From Funneliformis mosseae (Eukaryota; Glomeromycota; Glomeromycetes; Glomerales; Glomeraceae): a stretch of DNA of 25,251 bases. The notes under the pieces are model-generated. The model was not told where the DNA came from, did no database searches, and was given only the letters and a program-made list of their open reading frames with translations. Below, in pieces: positions 11,211 to 21,193 of the stretch. Every line of letters starts with the position of its first letter. The first letter of the stretch is position 1. The stretch covers positions 1 to 25,251 of the forward strand of contig CAJVPP010000863.1 in assembly GCA_910592005.1 (NCBI GenBank), in the 5' to 3' direction. Position numbers and translations under genes: made by a program.

Positions 11211-11557
11211 GTACCATTTAAAGACTTCACTGCAGCAAGAACTTTAATACATTCCCCAAAAGACCTTTCCGAAGTGATTTTCGGTAATTTATTTATGAAG
11301 TTAGTTGAATTAAACTGTTAATAATTATTTTTCTTTTAAAAGTATACATCAATGGAATAGCCGCATTAATGCATCAATTAAATATGGAATCGATTTTGTT
11401 ATTCGGCTTGCAGCCAGCCAGCTTTATCTTGATTTTAGAAAAGGTGAATTTATTAAATTCATTGTTTGAAACTATAAAAAAAAACTTTAATGAGATAAAG
11501 ACTGCTCATCAATTGGTAACAATTCAAGAAATACCTATTAATTTATTCGTCTTTTAG
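11211..11557 (+). CDS. Unidentified possible two-exon coding fragment
   Basis: A block at 11211-11283 reads VPFKDFTAARTLIHSPKDLS and can be joined by a GT-AG intron of 59 nt (11284-11342), in phase 1, to 11343-11443. That block reads VYINGIAALMHQLNMES and on. The frame stays open to TAG at 11555-11557, but a donor GTGAAT at 11444 offers another exon end. Codon content is less AT-biased than the surroundings and the frame is kept across the splice, which argues for real or recently real coding sequence. No start codon or upstream exon was found (a stop precedes the first block), and I do not recognise the product. Confidence 0.3.
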
Positions 11558-12409
11558 GTATTGTTTAAAATATAACCCATAATTTCATTTCGTCAGGAGA
11601 ATTTCTTCTCATCACGATAGTCAGAAATAACTGATTAATCTCTTTCATTCTGTTTGAAATACTTCATACCGATATTACCCTACCAGCTTCGGTTCAACCA
11701 AAATTTTCGCTGATTTATCGGATACCGCAAATATTAATCAAGAATTTATTATTGATTTCTAATAATGATTTAAAGAAATTTTAATTTAAACGTAAGATGC
11801 GAAATGCATGTGTCTATTTATAATATTAATATTGGGAAATAGAATAATTATAACATAACTCTCCCAAAGGAATAAAATGTTTGATTAGTGTGGAATTTCA
11901 AAAAAAAATTATAATAAACCGATATGAATTAATAATTAATTACTCAAAATTTTAATTGATTAAATACGATAAGATTTTTTAAATACCCACGTCATCACAA
12001 AAATAAAAATAATTACTGATTTTTCATGAATTAAGATTATTACGCATCTAGCAAGTCTAGCAATAGCAACCTAAATATTTTAATGTAACATATTTATTAA
12101 ACTATTAACGTTCTTCACAAATAAAGATTTTTATCTTGTAAAAATGAATCTGTGGAAATCAAAACAATTTTGACATTAGAATGCGACAATTAAAATTTAT
12201 TATTTTAATCTATATATGTCCATCTTATACTTTCATGAATACTTTAAAATAGCAAAATTTATTTTAAAAAATATATATTTATCAATTTTTAAATAAAAAC
12301 AAAGAATAAAATTATACAACAAATGAAGAACTTTATCTAAAGGTAATAAGAAAGAATAAAAAATAACATTGCATCGAAATATTTAAATCTTTTTAATGAT
12401 GATAAAAAC
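11558..12409. other. Intergenic, including the 3' flank of the channel gene
   Basis: No gene is supported. The minus-strand channel gene ends at 12410, so the part next to it should be its 3' untranslated region. On the minus strand an AATAAA occurs near 12255-12265, a possible poly(A) signal about 150 nt after the stop. Confidence 0.45.
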
Positions 12410-15400
12410 TTATCTTTGAATTTTTATTTGATCTAATAGTTTTTTATTCATCTCTGGTAATTCAACCGAACCCCATTCATTATCCTTAATTAGTTCATTA
12501 ACCCTTCTACGCACCACATCAACATCGGCATGATAATAGCTAATAAAATATTGGGCGTATTAGGGTGAATTGCAAGAATAATATAACAATTAAAAGATCA
12601 AAGCAATATACAAAGTGGACATACATTACATCAGGAAACCAGGATTCCCTACGTCTTTGATATGGAAGTAAGTAAAATAACTCAATCTCCGCTAAAATCT
12701 TAAAGAAAATAAATATTAGTTATAACATTAATAAAGTTCAAAAATTATGATACTTTCTAAATATCGAACCCTCGCTTTTTGTAACAAATACGAGACTTTA
12801 TTGTTATCCTTTTCGATCTCGTTATTAAGTAACCCGATAAACAAATTCATGAGATATATGACGACCAAGAAAGAGAATGAAACCATCAATAAGACAAGTA
12901 TTTTATTATCTTTATATGGCCATGGGGTTAAAGCGCTCGAATCTCCTGTAATGAATTGAATCAGCTATGGGATATTACAATAATTATATTATTAAAAAAA
13001 TGCATCGAACCATACCTGCTAAAAATAAATATATCGCAAAAAGAGAGGTACCATAATCACTGAACAAGTTTGTATTTTCATCAGGGGCTTGAATTATGAA
13101 TGGATTAGGATCAGTTGACCCTACTTGATCAGAAGTAGTATAAGTAGTTGTGATTTTCCAAGGATCTTCTAGAGACAATAAGATGTAAAATGCATGTGCA
13201 AAACTAATTATAATGATTCCTAAGACCACCAGGAAAGAGAATATTCGTTTTGCAACACTAATAATAATCGCAAAATAGACACCAAAGGATTCAAATACTC
13301 TAAAAAATAATAGAAATTTCATATCTAAAAATAAACACGTGATAGAAAGCAGTTGAACATTTCTGTCATTTGTTTGGTACCAATAAATAGAAGAGCCAAT
13401 TGTAAGAAGATATGCTGTTATATCTATAATAAATGTAAGAATTAATTATATTCCTTGAAATAATAAATTTCAGTAGTATTTAACAAACCAAATATATTCC
13501 AAAAGTCACGAATCCACTTGAAGGGATTATAAATGAATTGACGAATTTCAAAAGTTAAGTGAATAAATCCAAGGATCATTGAGGCAAGCAATAGGTTTTT
13601 TCTAATATCTTGAAATATAAGATCTTCAGAAATTGTTGCAGCAACAGTAAAACATCCAAGTAAAGCCATAAATCCCGTCCATATAATCGCGTAGTATAAT
13701 TTTCCATATGAATTCCATTTGAAAATAATCAAAGCTTCCCCATTCATTGTTTTATATATATCTCTAGATATGGTTTCTACAAATGGACTAGGTTGAGGTT
13801 TAATAAATTCCTTCCACCAACTATATTTTTGTGGATAACTAACAAATTTGAAATATGGAATGATAAATGTAATTGCGGGTTTTAATTCACGATGGTACAT
13901 AGCTAAATAAAGCATGCTGAATACTCGACCTAAAATATTATTATCGAATACATAAATTAATTTATAAATAATTATTCCGATAAATGTTTCGCGCTGTCTA
14001 TAAATATTTTCCTTTATAGTACAAGGATGAAGATATAAGGGTAAATGTTGTCTGACATTATAATCCATAGAATCTATTATCATGTTTGTATCCAATGAAT
14101 ATCTTATAAGATAGTCAGGATAAGATTCTTTAAATAATGGCATCGTCGTAGTAATAATACTCAAGAAAGTTTTATTATTTTCTAAATCTTGTTTGAAATT
14201 ATAAAAACATGTTTTATAAATATTAGATATTAATTTTATGTCATGCACCTTAATTGCAAACCTAAGTAATACATGACCATATTTTAAAAAATCTAATTTA
14301 TCATTGTTTATGTATGAGATCCATCCCATAATTAGTTCCTTATAATCGATCAATGCATTGTACTTTTGAAAAATAGTTTCTTCCAATAGTATATAATGAA
14401 AATGTTTTAATGATATTTCATCATTTTCACTCATATTGAAGATAAAAATGCCAATACTAGTTAGGATGCCGATATCGTTATTTACCCTTTCGGCTTCAAA
14501 TATATCTATATTTACTTGACCTTTAATCATTTGAACATATTCAACAGTTAAATGCCAATAATCATCCTTATTAGCTCTTTTATAAACACGTAACCCGATA
14601 ATTTTTCTATATTTATGAATATCTACTTTAATATCCTGTAAAACTAATGTTTTATCATTAAATTTAAAAAGAGATTTATATAATTGATTATCAATCTCCA
14701 TATTGGTAATAAACGGATTATTGTTATTTTTAGCCTTTTCGATTCCGAAATATGCCATCCAATTTTCTGCATCTTCATACATTTGTAATTCCTCTAAAGA
14801 ATTGATATCTAACTCCAAATCAATTTTAATTTTAAGAACGTAATCATCTACAATTACAAATAAATGGTTTTGAAAGAATAGAAGTGGTAAATACTTTAAT
14901 GAATTATTCATTAATTGATTTAAAAAGGAATTCCAAGTTTTATTATTCTTTAATAACGGATCTTTCGTTATATGGTTTAAGCAATAAACCCAAGTTTTAT
15001 TATTCGACATATTGCCAATTAATGAGAGTAACAAATATTGCAAGTCAGTATGTTGTTTCATAAATGTATATAGTTGTATACCTAAAAACGAAATGATTTT
15101 ATATAAATGATAATATATTGACATATTTGCATTTTTTGAAATGAACATACCATAATTTGTATCCAATAATGCAAAAGGCTTTTCAATTTCATCCGAATAA
15201 ACAATTATTTCATCATTTATTTTCAGACAAGTAAACTTATCATTACTAGAAATACGAATATCTTCCGTTTTAACCTGTCATTTTTTAAGGTATAAATATT
15301 AATTTGTATTTCCATTCCATTAAATTTTCGATTATTTAAAAAGATTCTAAAAAAATTACCTCGTTTCTGTCTTTGAAAATACGAATATTTTTATTTTTAC

Positions 15401-16072
15401 AAGTTATATAATTTGATTCCTTTATGCAATTTCCATTACGTAACCAAATTTTATCATTTTTTATACTTATTAATTCCATTCCTTCAGCTATTTCATATTC
15501 ATTTTGAAAATTTCATTTGTTATCTTCAGTTTGTGTTGAATGAACCCGAATAAAGAAAGAACCATTATCATTTTTATAACCAAGTAAGATAAGCTCATTT
15601 TTTGTATTAAAATGATATGATAAAATAGTTAATTCAATCATTAAATCTAATTCTATTTTTCGATCCTGGATTGTTCATATCAATTATTTCTAAAAAAAAA
15701 TAACAAAAAAAAATTGTCATTAAATTATTTATAAACAAAAAACAATTTGAATTATAAATACTTACCAGAATTTTTATATAACGTAAACGCTACTATTTTT
15801 TCGTCAGAGACAGATAAGTTGAATATAGACCTATTTTTCAAGTCATATCGATATGGTTTAACCGTATCATCTAATTCTAATTTTCCTTCATTTATGTCTT
15901 GAATATTCCATCCGACAAAACATTCGTTATCAAGACCATAACCAACAATATATTTTGCATTTGGCGACATTGCTACCATATAATATCTAGTATTTATTAT
16001 TTCAAGTGATTTGACTCCATCTCCGTGTACTACGTGGTCTTGTACGGGAATAATCACCGGTGTGTCGACCAT
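12410..16072 (-). CDS. Beta-propeller-like / TRP-like ion transport channel protein, seven exons, exon 2 damaged
   Basis: Exons on the minus strand: 16072-15766, 15689-15360, 15274-13489, 13423-13016, 12945-12770, 12698-12625 and 12539-12410, about 1,069 residues. Introns are 65-85 nt, all GT-AG. The start is ATG at 16072 (MVDTPV); an upstream in-frame TTG at 16105 is not a likely fungal start. The N-terminal part has repeated SPNAKYIVGY/GWNI and SVSDEKI units typical of a WD-like propeller. The middle is a long soluble helical region. From about residue 738 come hydrophobic segments: YAIIWTGFMALLGCF, LLLASMILGFIHLTF, a third in exon 4 (ITAYLLTIGSSIYW), two more around KFLLFFRVF and IFSFLVVLGIIIISF, then a pore-like loop GDSSALTPW and the last segment LVVIYLMNLFIGLL, which is the TRP/ion-transport pattern. 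A cytoplasmic tail ending QIKIQR follows. It would be a membrane cation channel; ion and trigger are unknown. Exon 2 has one extra base in an A5 run and a TGA, so as written the gene is broken. Confidence 0.8.
15513..15660 (-). other. Two disabling lesions in channel exon 2
   Basis: After the exon 1-2 splice the frame reads MNNPGSK and then meets an A5 run (minus strand, 15660-15656). Beyond it the family-like text (KIELDLM) is one frame over, so one A is extra. Further on, AAC AAA TGA AAT places a stop at 15515-15513; a TGG codon changed to TGA would explain it. Both lesions lie in one 330-nt exon while the other six exons are clean. Skipping exon 2 does not rescue the frame (exon 1 ends in phase 1, exon 3 begins in phase 0). 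The cause may be a young pseudogene, one bad allele, or sequence errors. Confidence 0.75.
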
Positions 16073-16105
16073 TTCAAGAATAAAGAAATTAATCTTTTTG
16101 CTCAA

Positions 16106-16355
16106 GAAAAATAAATTTATTTTAGAAAACGTAAAGTTATAATTTTTATAATTTTTTTTTTTTTTTTAAGAAAGTTGTCCTCATACATTCATCATCAACC
16201 GCATAAAACTGCCGTACAATTCAAATGGATTGATGTTCGTTTTAGTATTGTTCATTTAATATGGTGTCATGTCAATCGGTTTCACTAATTTTCCCCAACA
16301 TTTCAAGAGTATATGATCACCATGTATTTTTGTACGAATCCCTTCCCTTCGTTAC
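16106..16355. other. 5' flank of the channel gene, no gene seen
   Basis: AT-rich sequence upstream of the minus-strand channel gene. It must hold that gene's promoter, but no TATA or other element stands out. Confidence 0.4.
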
Positions 16356-16792
16356 ACCGATCGGTAAGAGCAATTGTTGTATGAACCAACATATAGGATC
16401 CGGTAGACCGACCGATTTTGACCGATTTTGACCGATTTTGACCGACTGATTTGAGACTTAACCATGTTTTAAACACTTTGTATTAAATTTACAAATCAAA
16501 ATTTTATTTTAATTACCTATAAAAAAAAAATTTAAAGTCCGCGATAATGTTGCGCCACTATATAGTAGTTTTAAAAAATGCCATGATAGAATTGTTAATG
16601 CAAGAATCAAATTATAATATTTTGCTAAATTATAATTTTCTATTAAGCCGTAACTGCTCAATTATTTTACTATTAACCGGACCGGTCAGTCAACCGTTCA
16701 GTAAAAATTGGTTAGTTAAACTGGTCGGTCGGTCAAAGGCCTTTGACCGACCGTTGACCGACCGACCACGACCGACTGTTACCATCCCTAAT
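16356..16792. repeat. ACCGACCG-rich repeat element with long palindrome
   Basis: The left part has a palindrome ACCGATCGGT (16356-16365), then GACCGACCG and three exact tandem copies of ACCGATTTTG (16411-16440) with a partial fourth. The right part (16677-16792) has ACCGGACCGGT, a perfect 28-bp palindrome centred at 16739/16740 (arm CGGTCGGTCAAAGG), and GACCGACCGACC runs ending in GTTACCATCCCTA. These words are typical of the ends of non-autonomous DNA transposons. The left and right ends do not form a clean terminal inverted repeat, so the element may be nested or decayed. The open frame across the right part is a by-product of the repeats. Confidence 0.55.
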
Positions 16793-18712
16793 CCGTAATA
16801 TAACATAATTTCTATGCTTTATATAAGCGTGCTTTTTCGATAGAACAAAATTGATTTTATAAAGACATTTCTTTCCATTAAACTCGCCTAATTCGATGGT
16901 TTTGTCGTCAGAATAACGATGTAACTGAAAAAATGAAGTGTATCACCGAAATTCTAAAATTTCACTAATCATTTGTAATGACAGAAGAACATTTTTTTTT
17001 AACATACGAATCGTATGAAAAAGAATCAACGAAAAATGAGTTCGAATTTTTTTTTTTTTGATTACAATGTACAAATTAAATTGTTCTACGTGACTAAGTA
17101 ATTTGTTATATTACTCTCTTGGTTGAATAGTAATCAAATTGTATCGTAATTTAAAGGGGAATTAGGAATAGTATGTTGACAAAGGCGAGCAAATTTTTTT
17201 ATTTTTTAAAAAAAATTGATTTGCCCCATTCGACTCGCAAATATTAATGACCTCCATCATTTATCAAAACGTAAGATAGAAAGACGGAATTAAAAGTTCC
17301 GTCTCTTCACTCTTACTACGAAATTTTAAAGGATACTAAAAAAATGATATATATTTAATTAAAACTACACAGAAATATCTTAAATACGGGCGAGATATAA
17401 CAAATATACTAGAAAAGAAAAGACATGATACATGTTTCTTGGGTTTTCAACCAAATAAACAGATAAAATATAACCTTTCGCTACTATCACAAACCATCCA
17501 ATATTTTGGCAACGGTTTACTAGAGGACCATACGAGAATGCAGATTAGGATATTTTTTTTCCTCGATTTTTAAACGGATCTCAGAATCTAAAACTCGATT
17601 GGCTATATTCCTAAAATTTATCTTGTGAGGTTATGACCAGCAAAATGGTTCGGATTACATCTAGGGTAAATTGTAATTTCTTCACCCTCAGATTAATAAC
17701 CACCCGACCAAAATAACACGGTATTTATACAAATTGAAATAATACTAACAACTGTACGTTCAATTTTAGTACATTCTTTTTAAGAAACTTGTGACAATTT
17801 TCTTAGGGTTGCGTTTGAAAAACCTAAAAAAAAAAAAAAAAAAAAAGATTAAAAACCTAAATCCTTAAATAGAGAACATTTGCTGTTGAAAAAGAATACA
17901 AATACTCTCAAATTATTGCAAACATTTAATAAATATTCTATAATTATTATACATGTTTATGTTAAAATTCAATGAAATATTATATTATTTATAAAATATT
18001 AATTAGCGGCACAACAAGCGACCTTTAATTCCAATTTATATCTATAGAATATTATATTTACCATTTACTCCATTTTCCTTTCTCCCTGTAAAAAGTTTAT
18101 GCAGGAACAAAGGTATTTGTGTTACTGTTCTAAAATAACAAATATTATCGATGAAATTCGACCATTCTTCAATTTACTAAGAATATTTAGGACAGAGAAA
18201 TTTTTTGTTAGTAAATGCTGGTTGTCACCATTTATAAGTATATATGACCCGGCAGCCATGACGCTACTTTGGAATTAACTGTTAAGCAGGTGTATTGTAA
18301 ATCATTTATTAAAATTTCATAAAAAATAAAATGATCAAGTTTCAAAATATGTTATAATCTGGTAATGATAAAGAAAACAACTTTCCGTCGTTCCAGAAAT
18401 CACCTCAGAGGTCTAAAACTCTTGGACAGTATATTTAGAAGAAATCCTGCAATTCTTCTTGATAGTTAGCATCCAAATTATTGCAATAGAATATGATACT
18501 TCGGCAGTTAAATGGCTTTGATCATGACAAATAGTGCCAATTGCAACCCTAACGATTACAAGGTTGCACTAACAAAAGTGTTAGAATGTCTGAAATAAAA
18601 CTGTGCAAAATTTATATTTTCGTATTCAAAAGGATCAACGCATGAGGTGGATTTTGTAATCGGGACAATTCCAGTCTTTAAGATGAAATCTTAAGGAAGT
18701 TTATTCCTAATA
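16793..18712. other. AT-rich intergenic stretch, no gene seen
   Basis: No gene is supported on either strand. A small hairpin lies at 17282-17304 (8-bp arms AGACGGAA/TTCCGTCT, 7-nt loop). A run of about 20 A lies near 17826-17846. Confidence 0.5.
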
Positions 18713-18964
18713 TCATGTAGTTGTTACATTTAGTGCCTTCGGCAAGATAACGATCCTAAGCATACGATCTGCATAGCTAAGAAATTCCTGTTCAAACAGT
18801 CCGACTTGAACCACACAGAAAATTAATGGATTATTGATAAGAGAGACAAGTAGTTGCGACAGCTGATTTTTAAGGTGGTAAGACCACCCAATTTGTAGCT
18901 GCGCCCAGATACCGAAATGCAGCCTAAAATTAAATAATTTTCTATAAATTAAACCATTGTCCAA
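18713..18964 (-). pseudogene. Unidentified coding relic, possibly of a retroelement
   Basis: An 83-codon open stretch on the minus strand reads LHFGIWAQLQIGWSYHLKN and ends with LPKALNVTTT. Its composition is less AT-rich than its flanks. On the same strand, from about 18680 to 18370, more coding-like fragments occur in shifting frames with many stops (for example HSNTFVSATL). This looks like the tail of a decayed longer coding region, of the length and style of a LINE-type element, but no diagnostic motif such as a YxDD box was seen, so the identity is open. Confidence 0.25.
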
Positions 18965-21149
18965 TAAACTGATTGCTAAGCATAAAGCCTAAAGCTATAA
19001 GCTATAAAAAATAAGAATTTATGTAACCAGGCCAGGAGAAAGTTGGAGATCGCTGTATAGTTGGGGGATAAGGTGCAAAAACCCTGAGTATAATGTCACG
19101 TAACCTTTAGCTGTGGAAAAATCTTTAAAATATATATATATTACTTATGTCTAATTTATCTAACGAATCTATTTTCTTTATTATACCTATTTTAATTATT
19201 ATATTTATTTATCTCCTATATTAAAATGGTTAATACATTCACACTTCTTTGTGTCTCCATATAAGTTTTGATTGTGATAACTAACTACCAAAAGGGTATT
19301 TTGATAATATAAATTGTTGTATAAATCTTTCTTAGATTTTAACAACTTGATTGTTAACTTCGTACATAAACTTATTAGTTTTTATTGTAGCAATTCATTT
19401 GTTTGGGAATTTATCTTCCATGTTCAGAAATTAATAAGCTCAGTAAACAGTTGAAAAAGGTTGTGGATAAATCCTTAAGTTTTGACAGTACCGTAATATT
19501 GAAATGAATAACCTTATCGAAAGTTTATACAATACTTTGGCTTTAACATTTTCTCGTGAGAATGCGTTTCATAAAATAAATACATTATGCTTTTTGAACT
19601 TTTTGTTTGCATAATTTGAAAAACAATTTATCAATTTCGCTGTTTTCATTAAATTCATGTTATCACGAATAAGAAGTACTAAATTGTATATTTACTGGGC
19701 CAATTTTCTGGCTAATGGAAAAAGTCGAAACCCCTATGTTTTGATTTGGCTTTTGATGAGAAAAGAAGTGAAACTGTATCGCAAAAATGAATAAATAAAT
19801 CATTTCTCCGTGAATTATCTTATTCCATCCTCAAAGAGTTTGATTCAATAGGTAAATTTTATTCGCTAAAACTTCGATAAGTGGTATTTCCCGAATTTGT
19901 CATAAATTTCGTTAAAATGTGAAATTCTGAAATCTTACTAAGCCGATGAAGTGATTACGTATTGAAACATAGTAGTTATATATTTTGATCATGTCTCGTT
20001 TAAACGATTTAATTTTTAGTTTTTGTCATGAGGAAAAATTTTCTGGAAATATACTCGGTAAAATTATTTAAACATGTTATGGATCCTTTAGGATCAAAGG
20101 GAAAGAACTTTCTTAATAAATAAATTAATAAAATAAATCAACTAAAATCATAAAAATAAAATACAATGATTCAATAAAAAAAATGTATATATCATTTCGA
20201 ATATTTGAAATCCAATTTTAATTTCAAAATGGAAGTTTCTTACCGCAGAAATCTCTGATTTATGCAAATCGACGCTATTATTACTTACTGGTACTCCGTA
20301 AGGGTTGGTTCTTGAACATATTTACAGAACTCGAATTAGAAAGACTCGATTTTTTATTTACATCGTTATTATAATATGATGTAATTCACAATTAAATAAT
20401 CGAATAACAAATTATATACGCAGGTAATAAAATTAACAGTTATATATATTTGAATCATTAATCTTGCGGAGCCATGGTTTATGAACACTAAAAAGCTTTA
20501 TATTTAAAAATATTTACGAGCAGTTAGACACAACTTCTTGAAGAGTTATTAAATTGTTAATTTCTGATGGAATATATTTATCCAAAAAGTTTTTTGACAA
20601 AAAAGAAAAATTTAATCGGAATCTTTTATCTACGATAGGCGAAGCTTGTTGATTTAAAAGATTTTCAAATGAGGATTCGGTATTACCTATGGTTGAACAA
20701 ACCTACCTTCAAAGCATCTAATGTCGACCTTTATTACCAAATCACATTTATTGTAACTCCACAAAGACGAGGTAAGGCTGCACATTAATTTTTCTTTTTT
20801 AACCATTATTTTTTTGTTTTTCTTTGTTACTTTACATTTCAATTCAATCCTCAAATTTATTATTTGGTTGTTTAGATATGTTCTTTATCGTTATCTTTTA
20901 CATCTTAAACGTGTGGCAAAATTTCAATTGGATGCGTGTTAGGATGTTGTGCCAGGCGGAATTATAAATTAATAATGTCCACCCAAATAAAACAAAAATT
21001 CTGCTTGCGTATCCTCGACAAATATGGAAATGAAGGATTTGGAGTCACCAAAATAATTAAATATCAATTTAAGTAATTTAATAAAGAAGTTTATTATTCT
21101 TTTTTAGCGATCGGCGTACGACACCACATTTTTGTGCACGTTTACAGTT
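18965..21149. other. AT-rich intergenic stretch upstream of the pseudokinase gene
   Basis: No gene or RNA is supported. All frames carry many stops. The region should contain distal promoter sequence for the gene starting at 21194. Confidence 0.5.
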
Positions 21150-21158
21150 TATATAAAA
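21150..21158 (+). promoter_or_regulatory. Possible TATA box
   Basis: TATATAAAA lies 36 nt before the proposed ATG at 21194, preceded by a relatively GC-rich patch. If used, the 5' leader would be only around 10 nt. Similar words are common by chance in this AT-rich DNA. Confidence 0.3.
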
Positions 21159-21193
21159 CCTTTCCTCATAATTTTTTTCTCCTAAATTTTATT

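Noticed and set aside
12747..12959. Plus-strand frame of 70 codons
   Set aside because: Lies opposite exon 5 of the channel gene, which encodes the last membrane segment.
16073..16105. Upstream in-frame start of the channel protein at 16105
   Set aside because: It is a TTG codon; ATG at 16072 is the better start for a fungal gene.
16411..16440. Three tandem 10-bp copies as a CRISPR-like array
   Set aside because: No spacers, too short, eukaryotic context; it is a simple tandem repeat in a transposon-like element.
16547..16798. Plus-strand frame ending in Arg/Pro/Thr-rich text
   Set aside because: The end of the frame is the translated ACCGACCG repeat.
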